Under the pieces are notes generated by a model. It saw only the letters and a list, made by a program, of their open reading frames with translations. It did no database searches and had not been told where the DNA came from. From Brachionus plicatilis (lineage: Eukaryota > Rotifera > Eurotatoria > Ploima > Brachionidae), in NCBI GenBank assembly GCA_010279815.1, contig QEOQ01000455.1, positions 178,034 through 242,033 on the forward strand: DNA of 64,000 nt. Direction: 5' to 3'. Below, one piece after another: positions 30,661-42,721 of the stretch (positions within the stretch are counted from its first letter, which is position 1; each line of letters begins with the position of its first letter). The translations under genes were made by a program, and so were the position numbers.

Positions 30661-30998
30661 TTTTGTGAAGTTCAGAACAAAAAAACAGAAAAAAGTGTAA
30701 AAAAATTAAATAAATATTTTTTTAAAAGTTTAAAATTAGTTCTGTGAAAATTTGCATCAACTGTAGAAATCTGCTAATGATGTACAAAATCTATGAAAAA
30801 TGTACTACGCTCAATTATATTAAATTTAATTTCTGCTAGACTCTGCAAATCTAGCAGACATTGATATTTGATGCAACTTTGAATGTTGCACTATGTTCCA
30901 TTTACAGAATTAAGTTTAAACCTTTAGTAAAAAAGTTATTCAATTTTTTTACATTTTTTTCTGTTCTTTTTATCATTTTGTACTGAATTTCACAAAAT
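30659..30998. mobile_element. MULE-type palindromic MITE, second copy
   Basis: The element runs from TTTTGTGAAGTTCAGAAC to GTACTGAATTTCACAAAA. About 100-bp arms enclose a core with TGCAACTTTGAATGTTGCA and TCTGCTAGACTCTGCAAATC. It is the inverse-oriented relative of 38421-38769, with which it shares most of its length. The outermost bases are diverged and its TSD is only partly recognisable. Confidence 0.8.
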
Positions 30999-31106
30999 AA
31001 AAGATTATTGTTTTCTTAAAAAATTGAAATTTTGTTTTTTTGTTTAATATTAATTATCAATATATAAAAATAATCCTAACTTCAGTATTTTTGTTTTTAA
31101 ATTGCA

Positions 31107-31262
<156 letters not shown>

Positions 31263-31269
31263 ACAAAAA

Positions 31270-32004
31270 TTAGATAGATAAAAGTCAAATATAATGCCTT
31301 CAAGTGTTCCTCCTGAAATGTCAATTTCTTCGGCTAGTCTCGCAATAAAAAAGGATAGAAATAAATTAAATTCTAAGAATCTGTGTGTTTATAATTTTCA
31401 TGTTTCATTTTGTTAAACTAAAATAATAAAAATTAATTAAAATTTTTTTTTAATTTTTTCCTAATGGTTCACAATCAAGGCAATATTAAAAAATCTAATT
31501 TTATTAATTATAAGAAATTATCTTCAAAACCAATTCAAACCAGTTAAAAACCGGTTTCATTGACCAGGTCTACCAGCCTTAAAAAGAGAAATTTGCGAAT
31601 GCATGAAAAAGGACACATACTTGAACAACGAAATAATCCAAGTCCCATTTATATTTTCCTAAACTAAAACTTAATTAATTATTTATAAGAAATTTTTTTT
31701 TATTGAATATGAAAACTTTTTTTTCATAAAATCTAAGCTTGAGTTCCAGGAAGTTCAATGCTTACTATTTTTCTCTTCATCTTCTTGTGATACTTTTTTT
31801 ATATTTTTTTTAATTTAAATTTTTATGAGAATTTTTTTTGATTCTTCCTTATTTACTTCTACTGAATGCGATTAATTAATTTCAAAATAAAAAAATATTT
31901 TTGCTCCTCAATTTTTGTCTTTAATTTGTATTTTTTTTACAAGTGGGGGCTAAAAGGAAGGCAAAACGTCCTAAGTTCATATTTTTAAATATGGAAATAT
32001 CTAA
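31270..32004. other. AT-rich non-coding region
   Basis: No gene or clear element. ACCAGTT/AACCGGTT words at 31540-31575 resemble the ACCGG-rich segment at 7600-7735. Otherwise featureless. Confidence 0.5.
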
Positions 32005-32013
32005 ACATTTCCA

Positions 32014-32473
32014 GATTATCTCTAAAACACCGATTTTTTTTCGGATTATATAACGATTCAAAAACATGGATCAATTTTACGGATTTTTGTCGGACCCTAA
32101 AAAACAGATCCGGATTGAAAAAAATTGAAAAAGACAAGTTAAAATTTAAAATTTTTCAACAAATTTTTTTAAATATTATAATTTTAGAAAATATCAAAAT
32201 TATAAAATTCATTTAAAGAAATACATTATTTTAAGGTTGATTTGAAAAAATTAAGCTTTACTTAGCGTAAATTTTGTTTAAAAAATTAAAAAAAAAAACA
32301 AAAAAGTTTTTTCGTTCCAATTGTTATAAAACTTGTGTATTTTAAACAAATTTTTATTCAAAAACTTAACATTTTTAAATCCGGATCCGTATTTTAGGCA
32401 TTAAAAATCCGGAAAAATATCCGTGTTTTAGGTACCTAATCCGGCGATCCGGATCCGAGTTTTAGGGACAACC
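32014..32473. mobile_element. 460-bp MITE with 9-bp TSD (MULE-like)
   Basis: The left end GATTATCTCTAAAAC and the inward reading of the right end GGTTGTCCCTAAAAC agree at 12 of 15 positions, the differences being transitions. The exact duplication ACATTTCCA lies at 32005-32013 and 32474-32482. CCGGAT words are frequent inside, especially on the right. No ORF. Confidence 0.85.
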
Positions 32474-33057
32474 ACATTTCCATTTAATTTTTGAAAGAAA
32501 AAAATCTTATGAATACTCGATAATCCTAAAGATTCTTTCATGAATTAAGCTAAAATGTTAAAATATTTTTTTTTGCTTAGAATAATTTAAAATCTGTTAA
32601 TGTTTTAAAGTACGAATAAAAATTATAATCAATTTCTGATAATGGCAACTGATGTCGTGCCATTAATTAAAAGAAAAATTAATTTTCTCTTGCTTTCAAT
32701 GACTGTGAAGAGGAGGTATATCTATTTCATTAGTTAAATTTCATTTAATTAACTTTTCTGTTCAAGCTTTCTACTTTACACTTTAAATTTGATTGAATAG
32801 TTTGTTCCTACTGAACTAGATAAATTCAATTATATGGTTCTGAAATTCTGAAAATGTATTAAAGCAGATGAACTGACGCCATCAATTTGTAATCAGACCC
32901 AAGTTTTGATAGCAGCCTGCCTCGAACAAAAATGTTGCTTACAAATTTTTCTAATCACACTTTTTCTTTATTGAAAATAAAAAAGCACTTAAAAATCTTG
33001 TTTATTTAATAAAAAAAAAATTAAATTTTTAAATCAATCTCTGAAAAAGGTTGTTTG

Positions 33058-33165
33058 CCGGTGAGCCAAAAAATAGGCAAACGGAATTGTTCTGGCCAGT
33101 TGGCACTGAAAGCAAGCGCCTCCCGAAGGAAATAGATAAGAGCAAATGGAGCACTTGAAAACTAT
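33058..33165 (-). other. GC-richer block, possible zinc-ribbon-like exon
   Basis: On the minus strand, downstream of a possible splice acceptor (ATCGATAG), one frame reads FKCSICSYLFPSGGACFQCQ to a TGA near 33040. Two C-x2-C pairs spaced by 11 residues would suit a small zinc-binding module. Other frames are partly open, and the block could equally be a conserved regulatory element. Confidence 0.3.
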
Positions 33166-33387
33166 CGATCTTTATATCTAATTTGAGAATCTTTTTATAT
33201 AACAAAATTTTCTTATCAGCTTAAATGAAGCTAGAATTTATATTATTTTGAAATCACGGAACTAATCTTTATCTCTAAAGCTAAGGGATGGCGAACGCTA
33301 TCATTAGAACAAATTCAGGATTTGATGATTACTTAAATTGTTGAATAATTATAATCCGAAAATCTAAATATTTAATTTATTCGCTAG

Positions 33388-33475
33388 CTATTTGCGCTTC
33401 TTATCCAATTCACGAGAACAATCGGCCATCGAGCTCAAGTGTCGAGTCCTAATCATCAGCGCCACTATTTGCTTA
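33388..33475 (-). other. GC-richer block, possible exon
   Basis: The minus strand reads KQIVALMIRTRHLSSMADCS and RELDKKRK-stop. A GTGAAT within it (about 33430) could act as a donor joining in frame to the FKCSIC frame of the neighbouring block. All three plus-strand frames are also largely open, so coding status is unproved. Confidence 0.25.
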
Positions 33476-34656
33476 TCCAAATAGTTTTAGGAATCAGGAA
33501 TCACTGCCATTTCAACTCTTAAATAAGAGACACTTGAACACAAATCGCTCATTAGTGGAAAGAATCGAAAATTTTTCTATCTAATTTTCTCTCCCTAATG
33601 TGCATTCGTCAGGAAAGAAAAAAAAATCCACTCTAAATGGACTCAATTTTGGTGTTTTTGACATTGGATCAAGCAGACAGGAAACAGAATTTTGTGGAAA
33701 ATTAATAAAAAATTCAGTTTTAAAAAATCAACAAAAAGTAAAATAAAAATTTAAGGCTAAATTAAAGTAAAAAAAGTTCAACTAAAAGAGTGCTGTGGCC
33801 TTTGAGTTTTTTTTATTTTTTTTTGATTTTAAAAGTTGTTAATGCTAATAATTTAAAATTTAAATGTTATAATTTTTAAATTTTCTATCAACTGAGTTAT
33901 TTTTTTCAATCATAAAAAATTTTTTTTTTTTTTAAAGGAAATGTGACCATTTAAAAAAAATTTTTTTATATAATATTTTCTGTTTTTAAATTCTGTGTTT
34001 GTAAATATTAGAAACCAGCAATTCTAGTTTAGTAAGTTAGAAAATTTTTGCTATTTTCTCTGTGATTTAAGGTTTAAAATTTAAAAAAACTTATTAGTTT
34101 GTGGTGGCAACTTTAAGTTTAAAATTATTTAAATTTCCTGCAAATAAATTGTCCTTCTGTTTATTGGAATGATGAAATCAAATTAAATAAATAAATGACA
34201 ATTAAACTGTGAGAAATTTGAATTAATTTAATTTATTAAAATTCAAAATTAATTTTAAACACACAAGAAAGAATATTTTTAGATTTTATAAAATTTTTAA
34301 ACTCAAAAATGTGACTAGGAAAAGAAAATTTTTCTAATTTTTAAATCTAAAAAATATAATTTTGAAACAAATATTCATAGAACGTTACTCAGTCGTAGGG
34401 AATTTCAGCCAAAAAGAATAAATTCGTTTTTTATCCTTCAATCATTTCAAAACATCTATTTATAATAATATAAATATTATCTTTCTAAAATCAATTAAAA
34501 TTTTTGATAAATTTAATTTGGTTTACAAAAACTTTTACAAATCAATTAATTAAATTAATTAAATTTTTCTTTTTTTTTTTAATAATCTTTTTATATAAAA
34601 CATTATGATATATTGTATTTTAATGAATTATTTATTTTAATTGAAATAAATGAAGA

Positions 34657-34703
34657 GTTAATCAGTCTATTCAATAGATAAGGGCACTAGCCTGTTGATT
34701 AAC
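34657..34703. repeat. 47-nt three-way-junction inverted repeat
   Basis: The outer stem GTTAATCA...TGATTAAC is perfect over 8 bp. It encloses two small hairpins, TCTAT-TCA-ATAGA and GGC-ACTA-GCC. The arrangement is cloverleaf-like but lacks tRNA boxes. Confidence 0.5.
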
Positions 34704-36164
34704 CTTGAAACATTAAAACATTAAAAATAAAATTTAATTTTTATATTCTTATTATTATTATATTAAACATTTTTAATTTTTTTTTACGATAGTGATTTGA
34801 TAACAAAAATGCATCTAGTTTTTGTCCATTAAGTCTTGTTTTTAAGATTTAAAATAATTTTTTTTAATAATTTAAAAAATCATATTTAATATCCTGTTTA
34901 GTAAAAATCATTCTAAAGAAAAATATGGAAATTTTCAAAATTTGGGGGCCAGTGTTTTAGCCTTACCCATTAAAAACACATTAAAAAAATCTTTGAATAT
35001 AAATATGAATTTAAATTTAATTTGTCTTGTTGTTTATTCACGCTGGAAAATGAAGTGTAAGTTTACTTTTCGAGTTTCTCTTCCATTAAGTGATTGTGTT
35101 AAGCTTTTTAAAATTGGCTAAGTCATACGCTGAAACATTTAGGGAACGTGTGCGTAAGAGCTAGATTAGGTAAAATATTAGAAATAAAGTCTAAATTTGA
35201 TTAATTTTAAGCATCTTAAAGATTGAGAAAAAAAAGCACTCAACGAGTATTTAATACCTTAATATGGATCAATAAACTGCTGCTTTGGCTTTTAAAAATA
35301 ACTTGTTAGAAAATGCAACACAAGGGTAGATTTATTTGAAATTCCTGATAATTATTCTAAAATCGGTGAAAAAAAATCAATTCAATTTTTTCACCGAAAT
35401 TGCCGTAAATTTTAGTTGATTTTTATAGAAAATGGCATGAATAGACAATGAGATCTGTGCGGAGCACTGGTTAAGTAATTTGGGCATGTTGTAGATTAGA
35501 GAAATAAAAGTTAAAATTATAAGAAAAATTAAATTGTATTAATTAAATAAGATCTTTATTTTTATTATAAAAAATTACAGAAAGGATAAAAACCAATAGA
35601 ATAAGTAAAAAAGGATATTTTTTTCTAAAATTATTTAAATGCTCTTTTTTTAAATTTAAAAATTGATTTTATCAAAAAAAATCAAACCACCACAAAATTC
35701 AAAATATTTCCTTAAATAACATTAAATCATTTGATAATCAAGCTCCAAAAAATTTTAAAAAAATTTTAAAATTTTTTTTATATTTTAACATATTTTGATC
35801 AATTAGAAAAAAAAAGATTTTTTATTTTTTATAAATCTGAATGAGCTTTACCCCAGCACAAATAAATACAATAAAAGTTTGTTTTCTAAATAAATTTTCA
35901 TTATTTGTTAATTCTAGTTGCTAACCTTTCGCTCAATTGTCCATCTACTTACTTGAAAAAAATGATTAGAGATGAACATGGCTTTTGTGGAAATCAATAA
36001 AATACTAAATTGAATGATCGTGAACAAGTTCTATTTAACAAATGCGATGTCAATGAAGATAAAAGCAGCAATTTTAATGTCATTACTGAAACCACTAGTT
36101 TCTAGTGAAAACTAAAAACAAAATAGCAACTATATATTTTGTTGCTAAATTTATTTATTTATTG

Positions 36165-36226
36165 AATTGAATTAACCTCCTTTAAGGAGAAGTAAAAGAA
36201 AATAAAGATAAAAATTTTTTTTTTTT
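36165..36226 (-). repeat. LINE-type 3' end (CTCC/GGAG stem) against the assembly gap
   Basis: TTTATTTATTGAATTGAATT then AACCTCC-TTTA-AGGAGAAGTAAAA. On the minus strand this is a stem-loop followed by an (AATA)n tail. The LINE body should lie in and beyond the gap. Confidence 0.55.
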
Positions 36227-36406
36227 NNNNNNNNNNNNNNNNNNNNNNNNNNNNNNNNNNNNNNNNNNNNNNNNNNNNNNNNNNNNNNNNNNNNNNNNNN
36301 NNNNNNNNNNNNNNNNNNNNNNNNNNNNNNNNNNNNNNNNNNNNNNNNNNNNNNNNNNNNNNNNNNNNNNNNNNNNNNNNNNNNNNNNNNNNNNNNNNNN
36401 NNNNNN
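36227..36406. other. Assembly gap (180 N)
   Basis: A run of N. Open frames called across it are not real. Confidence 1.
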
Positions 36407-37620
36407 TAAACATATCATTTATTTATTTTGAGAAATTATAACAAAAATAAAATAGGCCAAAATAAGTTTTCTGAAATACCGCAAGATTTTTTTTATTTAA
36501 CATTTTTAACAAGACTTTAAAAAAGCCCAAGAACACCGGTCATCATTTAATGCACAGACAAAACCATGATTCAAGAAACAAAAAACTAATTTACTAACAA
36601 ATTAAAAATTTTCGGGCTGACAAATTTGACCAAAAATGATGACAAATTTAAATAGTGTAGGTGACCATAGTATTAACAAAATATGTCCAGTTAACAAATA
36701 AAATACTATTTTACTATTTTAATTTTGCTTTTTAGGGAGCAGAAGTTTAGGGTCTTTTTAATAAATTAGTCTTTACTTTAATTTAGGGCTTTATTTTTAT
36801 TAAAGGTTAGGAATATTATGAGATATTGATTTATCAAATTCTAATTTATTTCAACAATCAAATTAAAATGAAATTGTCTTTTTGTCGATACAAAAACAAA
36901 TTTATTTCTAGAATTTTTTTTTAAAGTAAATTTTGTTTTTAACTAAATTAAATTTCCATTTTTAGAATTGTGTTAAATATTTTTTTTTTATTTCTTTTCA
37001 GAATAGTAAAAATTAACTTTTTGAGAGATTTTTTAGAAAGGTAAAATAGTTAAATTGATCTAAGAGAACATTTCAATAAAATAGCAAAATTTGATTGATT
37101 AAAAGAATTTCTAAAATTGTTAAATAGTAAACTTGAATTGATTAAGACAATTTCTAAAATAGTAAAATTGAAAATCGAGCTCGTCAAAAAACTGCTGTAA
37201 ATTTCTAAAATAGAAAGCTCAAATTGAAAAATAAGGAGGTATTGGACATAGATCGTATTACAACTAAGGAGGCTTAATTATTATTTTGAGGGACTGTAAG
37301 AATTAGGGAAATCCAACTAATAAAATGTGTCCAAAATTACTCTAAAATATATTCCCTTTTTAATAAAATAAATAAATAATAAATATTACCTTATCAATTG
37401 AACCATGGATCAAATTATTTATTGAGAAATTAAGGTAAATTTGAATAGCAATATAAGTGATGAGTAGCATGCTACTGGTATTGTGCAATTCAAATACAAA
37501 TTGAACAAAAATTCTTCATTTTTTGGTAAATTAAAAAGAAATAAATAATATTAAAAATTATGAAATTACTGCAACATAGTGCAACATACTTATTTGCACC
37601 TTTATAACCTAAAAATTTTT
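36407..37620. other. AT-rich non-coding region
   Basis: No gene, no clear repeat pair. Repeated short words such as AATTTCTAAAATAG (37020-37210) suggest old tandem duplication. Confidence 0.5.
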
Positions 37621-37854
37621 TTTCCTGATGTCAAAGAAGACAAAAATAAAACATCAATAAGATTCAAATTGATTATTGATTTTATTTAGTAAAAAAAATA
37701 AAATAAAAATTTTAATTCCACACGATATTTTCAATTTTGATTTTCTAGTAAGTCGAAAAATCTTTTTTTTTATAGCACCAATACCAAATTCTTGGGCTTT
37801 TCTTTTTGAATGCTACGTTAAAATACAAATATTTAGGGTATTTTTGTTAAAAAA
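37621..37854. repeat. 234-bp perfect direct repeat, copy 1
   Basis: Identical base for base to 39035-39268. It starts TTTCCTGATGTCAAAGAAGA and ends TTTTTGTTAAAAAA. It contains a 60-codon ORF with no domain. The interval between copies holds the MITE at 38421-38769. Confidence 0.95.
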
Positions 37855-38420
37855 CTAGATGACCCCCTTTATGGTAAACTTTTTTCTTTTAAAAGTTTAT
37901 ATCATTAGATGTGTAAGATTGAAATATAGTATTTCAAAATTATTAAGTTGATTATGAAAACTTTAATTCCAAAAAATTATTTTTTTGAAAATAATGAAAA
38001 ATTGAAAAATGAAATTTGAGGATATAAAATTCTATAACCTTTAAAAATTTTTAAGAACAATTCGGCTTTTTTAGTTCTTAAGATCTAAAAAAAATTTAGA
38101 ATCATTTTTTAATTGATACAGTATGATGGAAAACAATTTAAATGAAAAATCGAGAAGCAAGTCCATTTTCTCAAATATTCCAAGATGAAAATGAACGATT
38201 TTTTGCATTTTTATTTTTAAATTCAATTTTTCCTTTTTTTTCTTTATTTTCTTTTTTTTAGAAAGAAATGTTTATTGTTTGTTTTGTTCAATGTTTATTT
38301 GAATTTTGTAACCTTGTCAGAATTTTACTTTATTTTAATCCGATTAAAATTCATAATATTAAAAATTAAACTGGGTCTAGGCCGAACACTTGCACAGAGT
38401 TTCAGGCTTGTTGTCAGTTA

Positions 38421-38769
38421 GGTATTGTGAAATTCAGTACAAAATGATTAAAAGAACATAAAAAAAGGTAAAAAAATTGAATAACTTTTTTTCTAAATGT
38501 TTAAACTTAATTCTGTAAATGCAACTTCAATTAAGGTCATATCAAGGTCTGCTAAATTTGCAGAGTTTAGCAGAAATTAAATTTCTATCTAATCGAGCGT
38601 AGGGCATTTTGCAGAAATTTTGCACATAATTAGCAGCCTTTTACAGTTGATGCAACTTTGAAAGTTGCACCATTCTGCATTCACAGAATTAATTTTAAAC
38701 TTTTTGAAAAAAAGTTATTTAATTTTTTTAAACTTTGTTCTGTTGTTTTGTTCTGAACTTCACAAAACC
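38421..38769. mobile_element. MULE-type palindromic MITE, 349 bp, near-exact 9-bp TSD
   Basis: The ends GGTATTGTGAAATTCAGTAC (left) and GGTTTTGTGAAGTTCAGAAC (right, read inward) begin about 100-bp inverted arms. The duplication is TGTCAGTTA at 38412-38420 versus TGTCAGTTG at 38770-38778, matching at 8 of 9. Same family as 29186-29404 and 30659-30998. Confidence 0.88.
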
Positions 38770-39034
38770 TGTCAGTTGGTCACCCTGTCAGAAATATTAT
38801 TTAAAATGAAAATTTAATTTAGAATAAAATTTTCTGATTATTTTTTTTAAAAATAATTTAAAAAAGAAATTTTTATTTCTTTTTTTATTTTAAAAAGCCC
38901 TTGAAAAGTGTTTCAAAGACGATGGTTAAAATTTTACCGTTTTTACAATATAAATATGCTTCTTTAAGCGATTTAAAAAAAAAAGATAAATATAAGAATA
39001 AGAATAAAACAAAAATTTAAGAAAAAAATCTGAA

Positions 39035-39268
39035 TTTCCTGATGTCAAAGAAGACAAAAATAAAACATCAATAAGATTCAAATTGATTATTGATTTTATT
39101 TAGTAAAAAAAATAAAATAAAAATTTTAATTCCACACGATATTTTCAATTTTGATTTTCTAGTAAGTCGAAAAATCTTTTTTTTTATAGCACCAATACCA
39201 AATTCTTGGGCTTTTCTTTTTGAATGCTACGTTAAAATACAAATATTTAGGGTATTTTTGTTAAAAAA
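39035..39268. repeat. 234-bp perfect direct repeat, copy 2
   Basis: Identical to 37621-37854, offset 1414 bp, same orientation. Flanks on both sides are unrelated between the copies. Confidence 0.95.
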
Positions 39269-39355
39269 TGTGTAAACTTTAAAAAAAAAATAACACTTCA
39301 GATTAAGACTAACGTGATCAAGACTGAGGTAATAATGACTAATAAAAGTGAACAT

Positions 39356-39497
39356 GGCAAGTTTTTTTTTCTATTTAACTTTTTTGAAATTTTGAAATCA
39401 CGATGCTTAATTTAAACTCAATACTTAAGTTTGTTAAAATTTGAAATATAATTACGCAATTATTTCTAAAAAATGTAAAATAGAAAAAAAACTTGCC
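39356..39497. mobile_element. 142-bp MITE or foldback
   Basis: GGCAAGTTTTTTTTCTATTT at 39356 is mirrored exactly by the complement ending ACTTGCC at 39497. The interior is AT-rich without ORF. No TSD is evident. Confidence 0.6.
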
Positions 39498-39539
39498 AAA
39501 TGAGTGGATAGAAAAACTTCAAAATATGGGAATTATTGC

Positions 39540-39640
39540 AAAAGAACCAAATAGTGGTGTAAAGATGAAAATGACCAAGCATAAGCGTAATAAAAATGGT
39601 AATCTTCAAACAACATGGAGATGTATGAATTAAAAATGCC
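39540..39640 (+). pseudogene. Possible FLYWCH zinc-finger relic
   Basis: The plus strand reads KMTKHKRNKNGNLQTTWRCM followed by a stop and then K-C-Q-K-Y. N-G-x-x-x-x-x-W-R-C followed closely by C fits the middle of a FLYWCH finger, which often heads animal MULE transposases. Too short to be certain. Confidence 0.25.
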
Positions 39641-39939
39641 AAAAATACCAAAGCCTTTTTAAAAACTATTTTTTTCAATGTTTTAAAAGTTCACTTTTAA
39701 CATTATTACAAATTATTAAACTTTGGTCAACGTGTTTGGGATGGTTTTAGAGAGGTGAAAATGTAAGGTGTATCATTCTAAATGTTCCAGATCGTAAAGC
39801 ACAAACTTTTTAAATAATTTACGACTATATTGAATATAAAAACATTAATTTAATAAATTTAAAAAAAAATTAACATTTTTAAATTTGAAATCTTTTTCAA
39901 ATCTTTACTCAAACACTTATTTTTGTCTTTTTTTTAATT

Positions 39940-39990
39940 TTTTTTACACCGCCTTAAAGGCTTTCATTGAAATAAATAAATAAATAAAAA
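39940..39990 (+). repeat. LINE-type 3' end with (AAAT)n tail
   Basis: TTTACACCGCC-TTAAA-GGCTTTCATTGAAAT followed by AAAT units. Third member of the GCC/GGC-stem tail group. Confidence 0.6.
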
Positions 39991-41335
39991 AAAATCTATA
40001 CAACTTATTTTTACTCTTAATAACTAAATAACTTATAAATATAGCGTGTGAAAAAAATTAAACAGCTCACCTATTTTTTCAGGTAAAAAATAGTGATCTA
40101 TTTAGTATAATTATTGATGATAAGCAGATAAAATAAAAAAAAAACTTGTTCTTTTTGAATAAAACATGAATATACTCTACATTTTTACCAAGAAAGGAAA
40201 TATCGTAAAGCACCAGTCGTTAAAGCGGATTTACCAAGAAGCAGTCTTAGGAAAGCCACTTTTAAAAGCCTTAAAAGCAAATGAATCTTTTAGATTTTTC
40301 TTTAATTTTTTAATCAATTTTTTACTCAAAGTATTACTGAAAGATGTTTAGTAAACAAATTTAGTCTTATGTTCAAATTAAAAGTTTCGAATATGAATCA
40401 AAATTAAAAAATTATTTTTTATCTTTTTTTAAAACTTTTTCCTAAATTTTTTTTGATAAAATAAAATAGACGAAAAGGGAAAAATTTTAAATGAGACTAA
40501 AACAAGTGTTTGACGAGTAAAAAAAAAAAATTATTTTTAGGTATCAATTTTTTATTATTATTTATTATTTATCGTTAACTATTATTATTTTTGTTTTCTG
40601 GTTTTCTATTTTTTTTAATTTGAAAAATTTTAAAAACCTCAAATCCAAAGAGTGATGCAGAACTCGTTTTGGATACAAATTTTTATGTTTTTAAATCCTA
40701 ATTGATTAATATGCTTTAGAAGGCAAAGTAAAATTCAAATTTCATTTTGCGAATTTGATAGAACATTTTAAATGCGCAATTAAATTTTAATGCACTTTTG
40801 CAATCCTTTTTAAAAAATTTTAAAATATATGACGAAATTTAATTGCGCATTTAAAAATGTTCCGATCAATTTCGAAAAATGAAATTTAACCAAAATTTAA
40901 ACCATGCCATTTTGTAAACACTAATAACATTTAATATGGGTCTCAATTACACTTTTTTTTTACTAAATGATGAAAAAAGTCTTTGAGACTTTGATCACTA
41001 ACCACTAACTCTTAAATTTTTATGTTATTTTTTAGATCTCATTTTCACCTTAAAGATTTAGTATCTAATTTTTTCTTTTCAAAATAAGCAAGATAATAAA
41101 AAAATTAATCAAAAGTTATCCAATTAAACTGATAAAACCTTTCATCGTGTTTATGCTAGGAAAAAATTAAGTTCAACAGAGAGCATATTAGAGAATGGAT
41201 CTAAGCAAACCATTTAGTATCAACTGAAGAAAAGAAAAAAATCCAAGAAGAAGAACCATCCACTAAGGCAAATTGAAGTTTAAGATCAAATTTTAAAATC
41301 TAAAAGATTAAAAAAAAAAAAAAAATGATCAAGTC
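39991..41335. other. AT-rich non-coding region
   Basis: No convincing gene. Bases 40070-40351 contain an ATTTTTTCAGGTAAAAAAT palindrome and a 61-codon ORF with no domain. At 40740-40880 a diverged inverted pair (TTTAAATGCGCAATTAAATT and AAATTTAATTGCGCATTTAA) suggests another small foldback element of about 140 bp. Confidence 0.45.
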
Positions 41336-41339
41336 GAGT

Positions 41340-42110
41340 CATACAAGATGAGCGATCCAGTATCTGGAATTGTGCATATTCTTGATGAATCATTTTCGGA
41401 AAGAGATATCGGAGTCCAAATGAAGTCCAATCTTGTGGGACGATCAATGTAAGATAGCAGCTATGAGGGGCAACACAGCACTTGCTACAATCCACAAAAC
41501 ATTTAAATCAATGGATGTCAAAATGCTCAGCTCACTGTACAAGACTTATGTAAGACCACATTTGGAATATGCTGTACAAGCGTGGTGTCCTTGCAATATC
41601 AAGGATATCAAGTGTCTTGAAATGGTACAAAGAAGGGCCATGAAGTCAATACATCATCTCAGACATATGACATATGAGGAGAGACTAAGAAAATTAAGGC
41701 TGCAAAAACTGTCTGAAAGGAGAGAAAGAGGAGATATGATACATATGTTCAAATTCTTCAGGGGCTATAAAGTAAACTGGTTTCATCCAAGCATGCCTGC
41801 TAACTCACTCTTGCAGACTGGACCGGCTGGGTCCATTAGAGGGGGTCCACATCGTTTAAGACAGCAACGAACAAATTGTAGAAAAAGAGAAAACTTTTTC
41901 ACAAATAGAGTGGTGAAAGGATGTAACAAACTGCCAACACAAATATGTGAATGCAGAACAGTTAATGGTTTTAAAAACAAGTTTGACAAAGCGCGAACAA
42001 TATAAGCTACCAGCTTGGAGTCTACTGTCTCTAAGCTTGGTAACTGACCAAACGTGGGTCATTTACTGTAGTTACTCTTTATTTTTATTATATTATTATT
42101 ATTTTAAATT
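41340..42110 (+). pseudogene. CR1/Jockey-type LINE, RT C-terminal part and 3' end
   Basis: Before a frameshift near 41433 the sequence reads ESFSERDIGVQMKSNLV, the end of the RT thumb region. The 190-codon frame that follows contains LSSLYKTYVRPHLEYAVQAW, then LEMVQRRAMKSIHHLR and LQKLSERRERGDMIHMFKFF, the standard C-terminal order of CR1/Jockey/Rex-like ORF2 proteins. It ends KLPTQICECRTVNGFKNKFD. An AT-rich 3' part with TTATTATTATT follows (42085-42105). The RT catalytic core and endonuclease are absent. Confidence 0.88.
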
Positions 42111-42721
42111 TTAAAAGTTAATTAATCTAACAATTTTGATATTTTTTAAAAATAAATACTTAACACTACTAGGCATGTTATGTCTAATAATGGTTCATTA
42201 TCAAATTAGTATCAAAATGATTGATATCTAATTTATTTAATAAAAACAATCAATAATTTATTTATTTATTTAAATTTAATTAACCTTCTTCAGGAGAAGT
42301 AAAAATAAAAATTATAAGAGGAGAGTACAAAAAAATAAAAAAATTATAAAAATATATAAAAATATTACAATTGTAAGAAAATGAAGAGGAAAATAGTTTT
42401 TTTTAACTTAGTGGACCTCAAGTTATAAAATTTATCTAGGCCTTAATAATTCATTTAAAAATATACGATTATCTTTAAATCTTATGTTTTCTAGACACAA
42501 TTTGATAGAGTCAGAAATGCCATCACTGATGAACTCCTTTAACTCCTTTAAATTCTTTTTTACACTTACTTATATTACTTAAAAGAAAAGGAAAATATAC
42601 ACTAAAATGGTTAATCGAGACTTGAATATCTGTTTCAAAAGAGTTATTTGACTCTGATGGACAGATAGCTACGTTTTGTTTAATGCACTCAAAAATACTA
42701 GATGCTAATGAATTAAATCTT

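Larger units (their letters stand above)
32483..36160. other. AT-rich intergenic region with two GC-richer blocks
   Basis: No confident gene in about 3.7 kb. Two GC-richer blocks stand out at 33040-33170 and 33390-33560 (listed separately), plus a small three-way-junction inverted repeat at 34657-34703. The rest is homopolymer-rich. Confidence 0.5.

Noticed and set aside
36159..36418. Two minus-strand ORFs over the gap
   Set aside because: They consist of N bases.
37621..39268. LTR retrotransposon with 234-bp LTRs
   Set aside because: The repeats lack TG...CA ends, no primer-binding site or gag/pol sequence lies between, and no target duplication flanks them.
37676..39275. Twin 60-61-codon ORFs
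   Set aside because: They lie in the perfect repeat pair; duplication explains the conservation, and the product is hydrophobic low-complexity with no domain.
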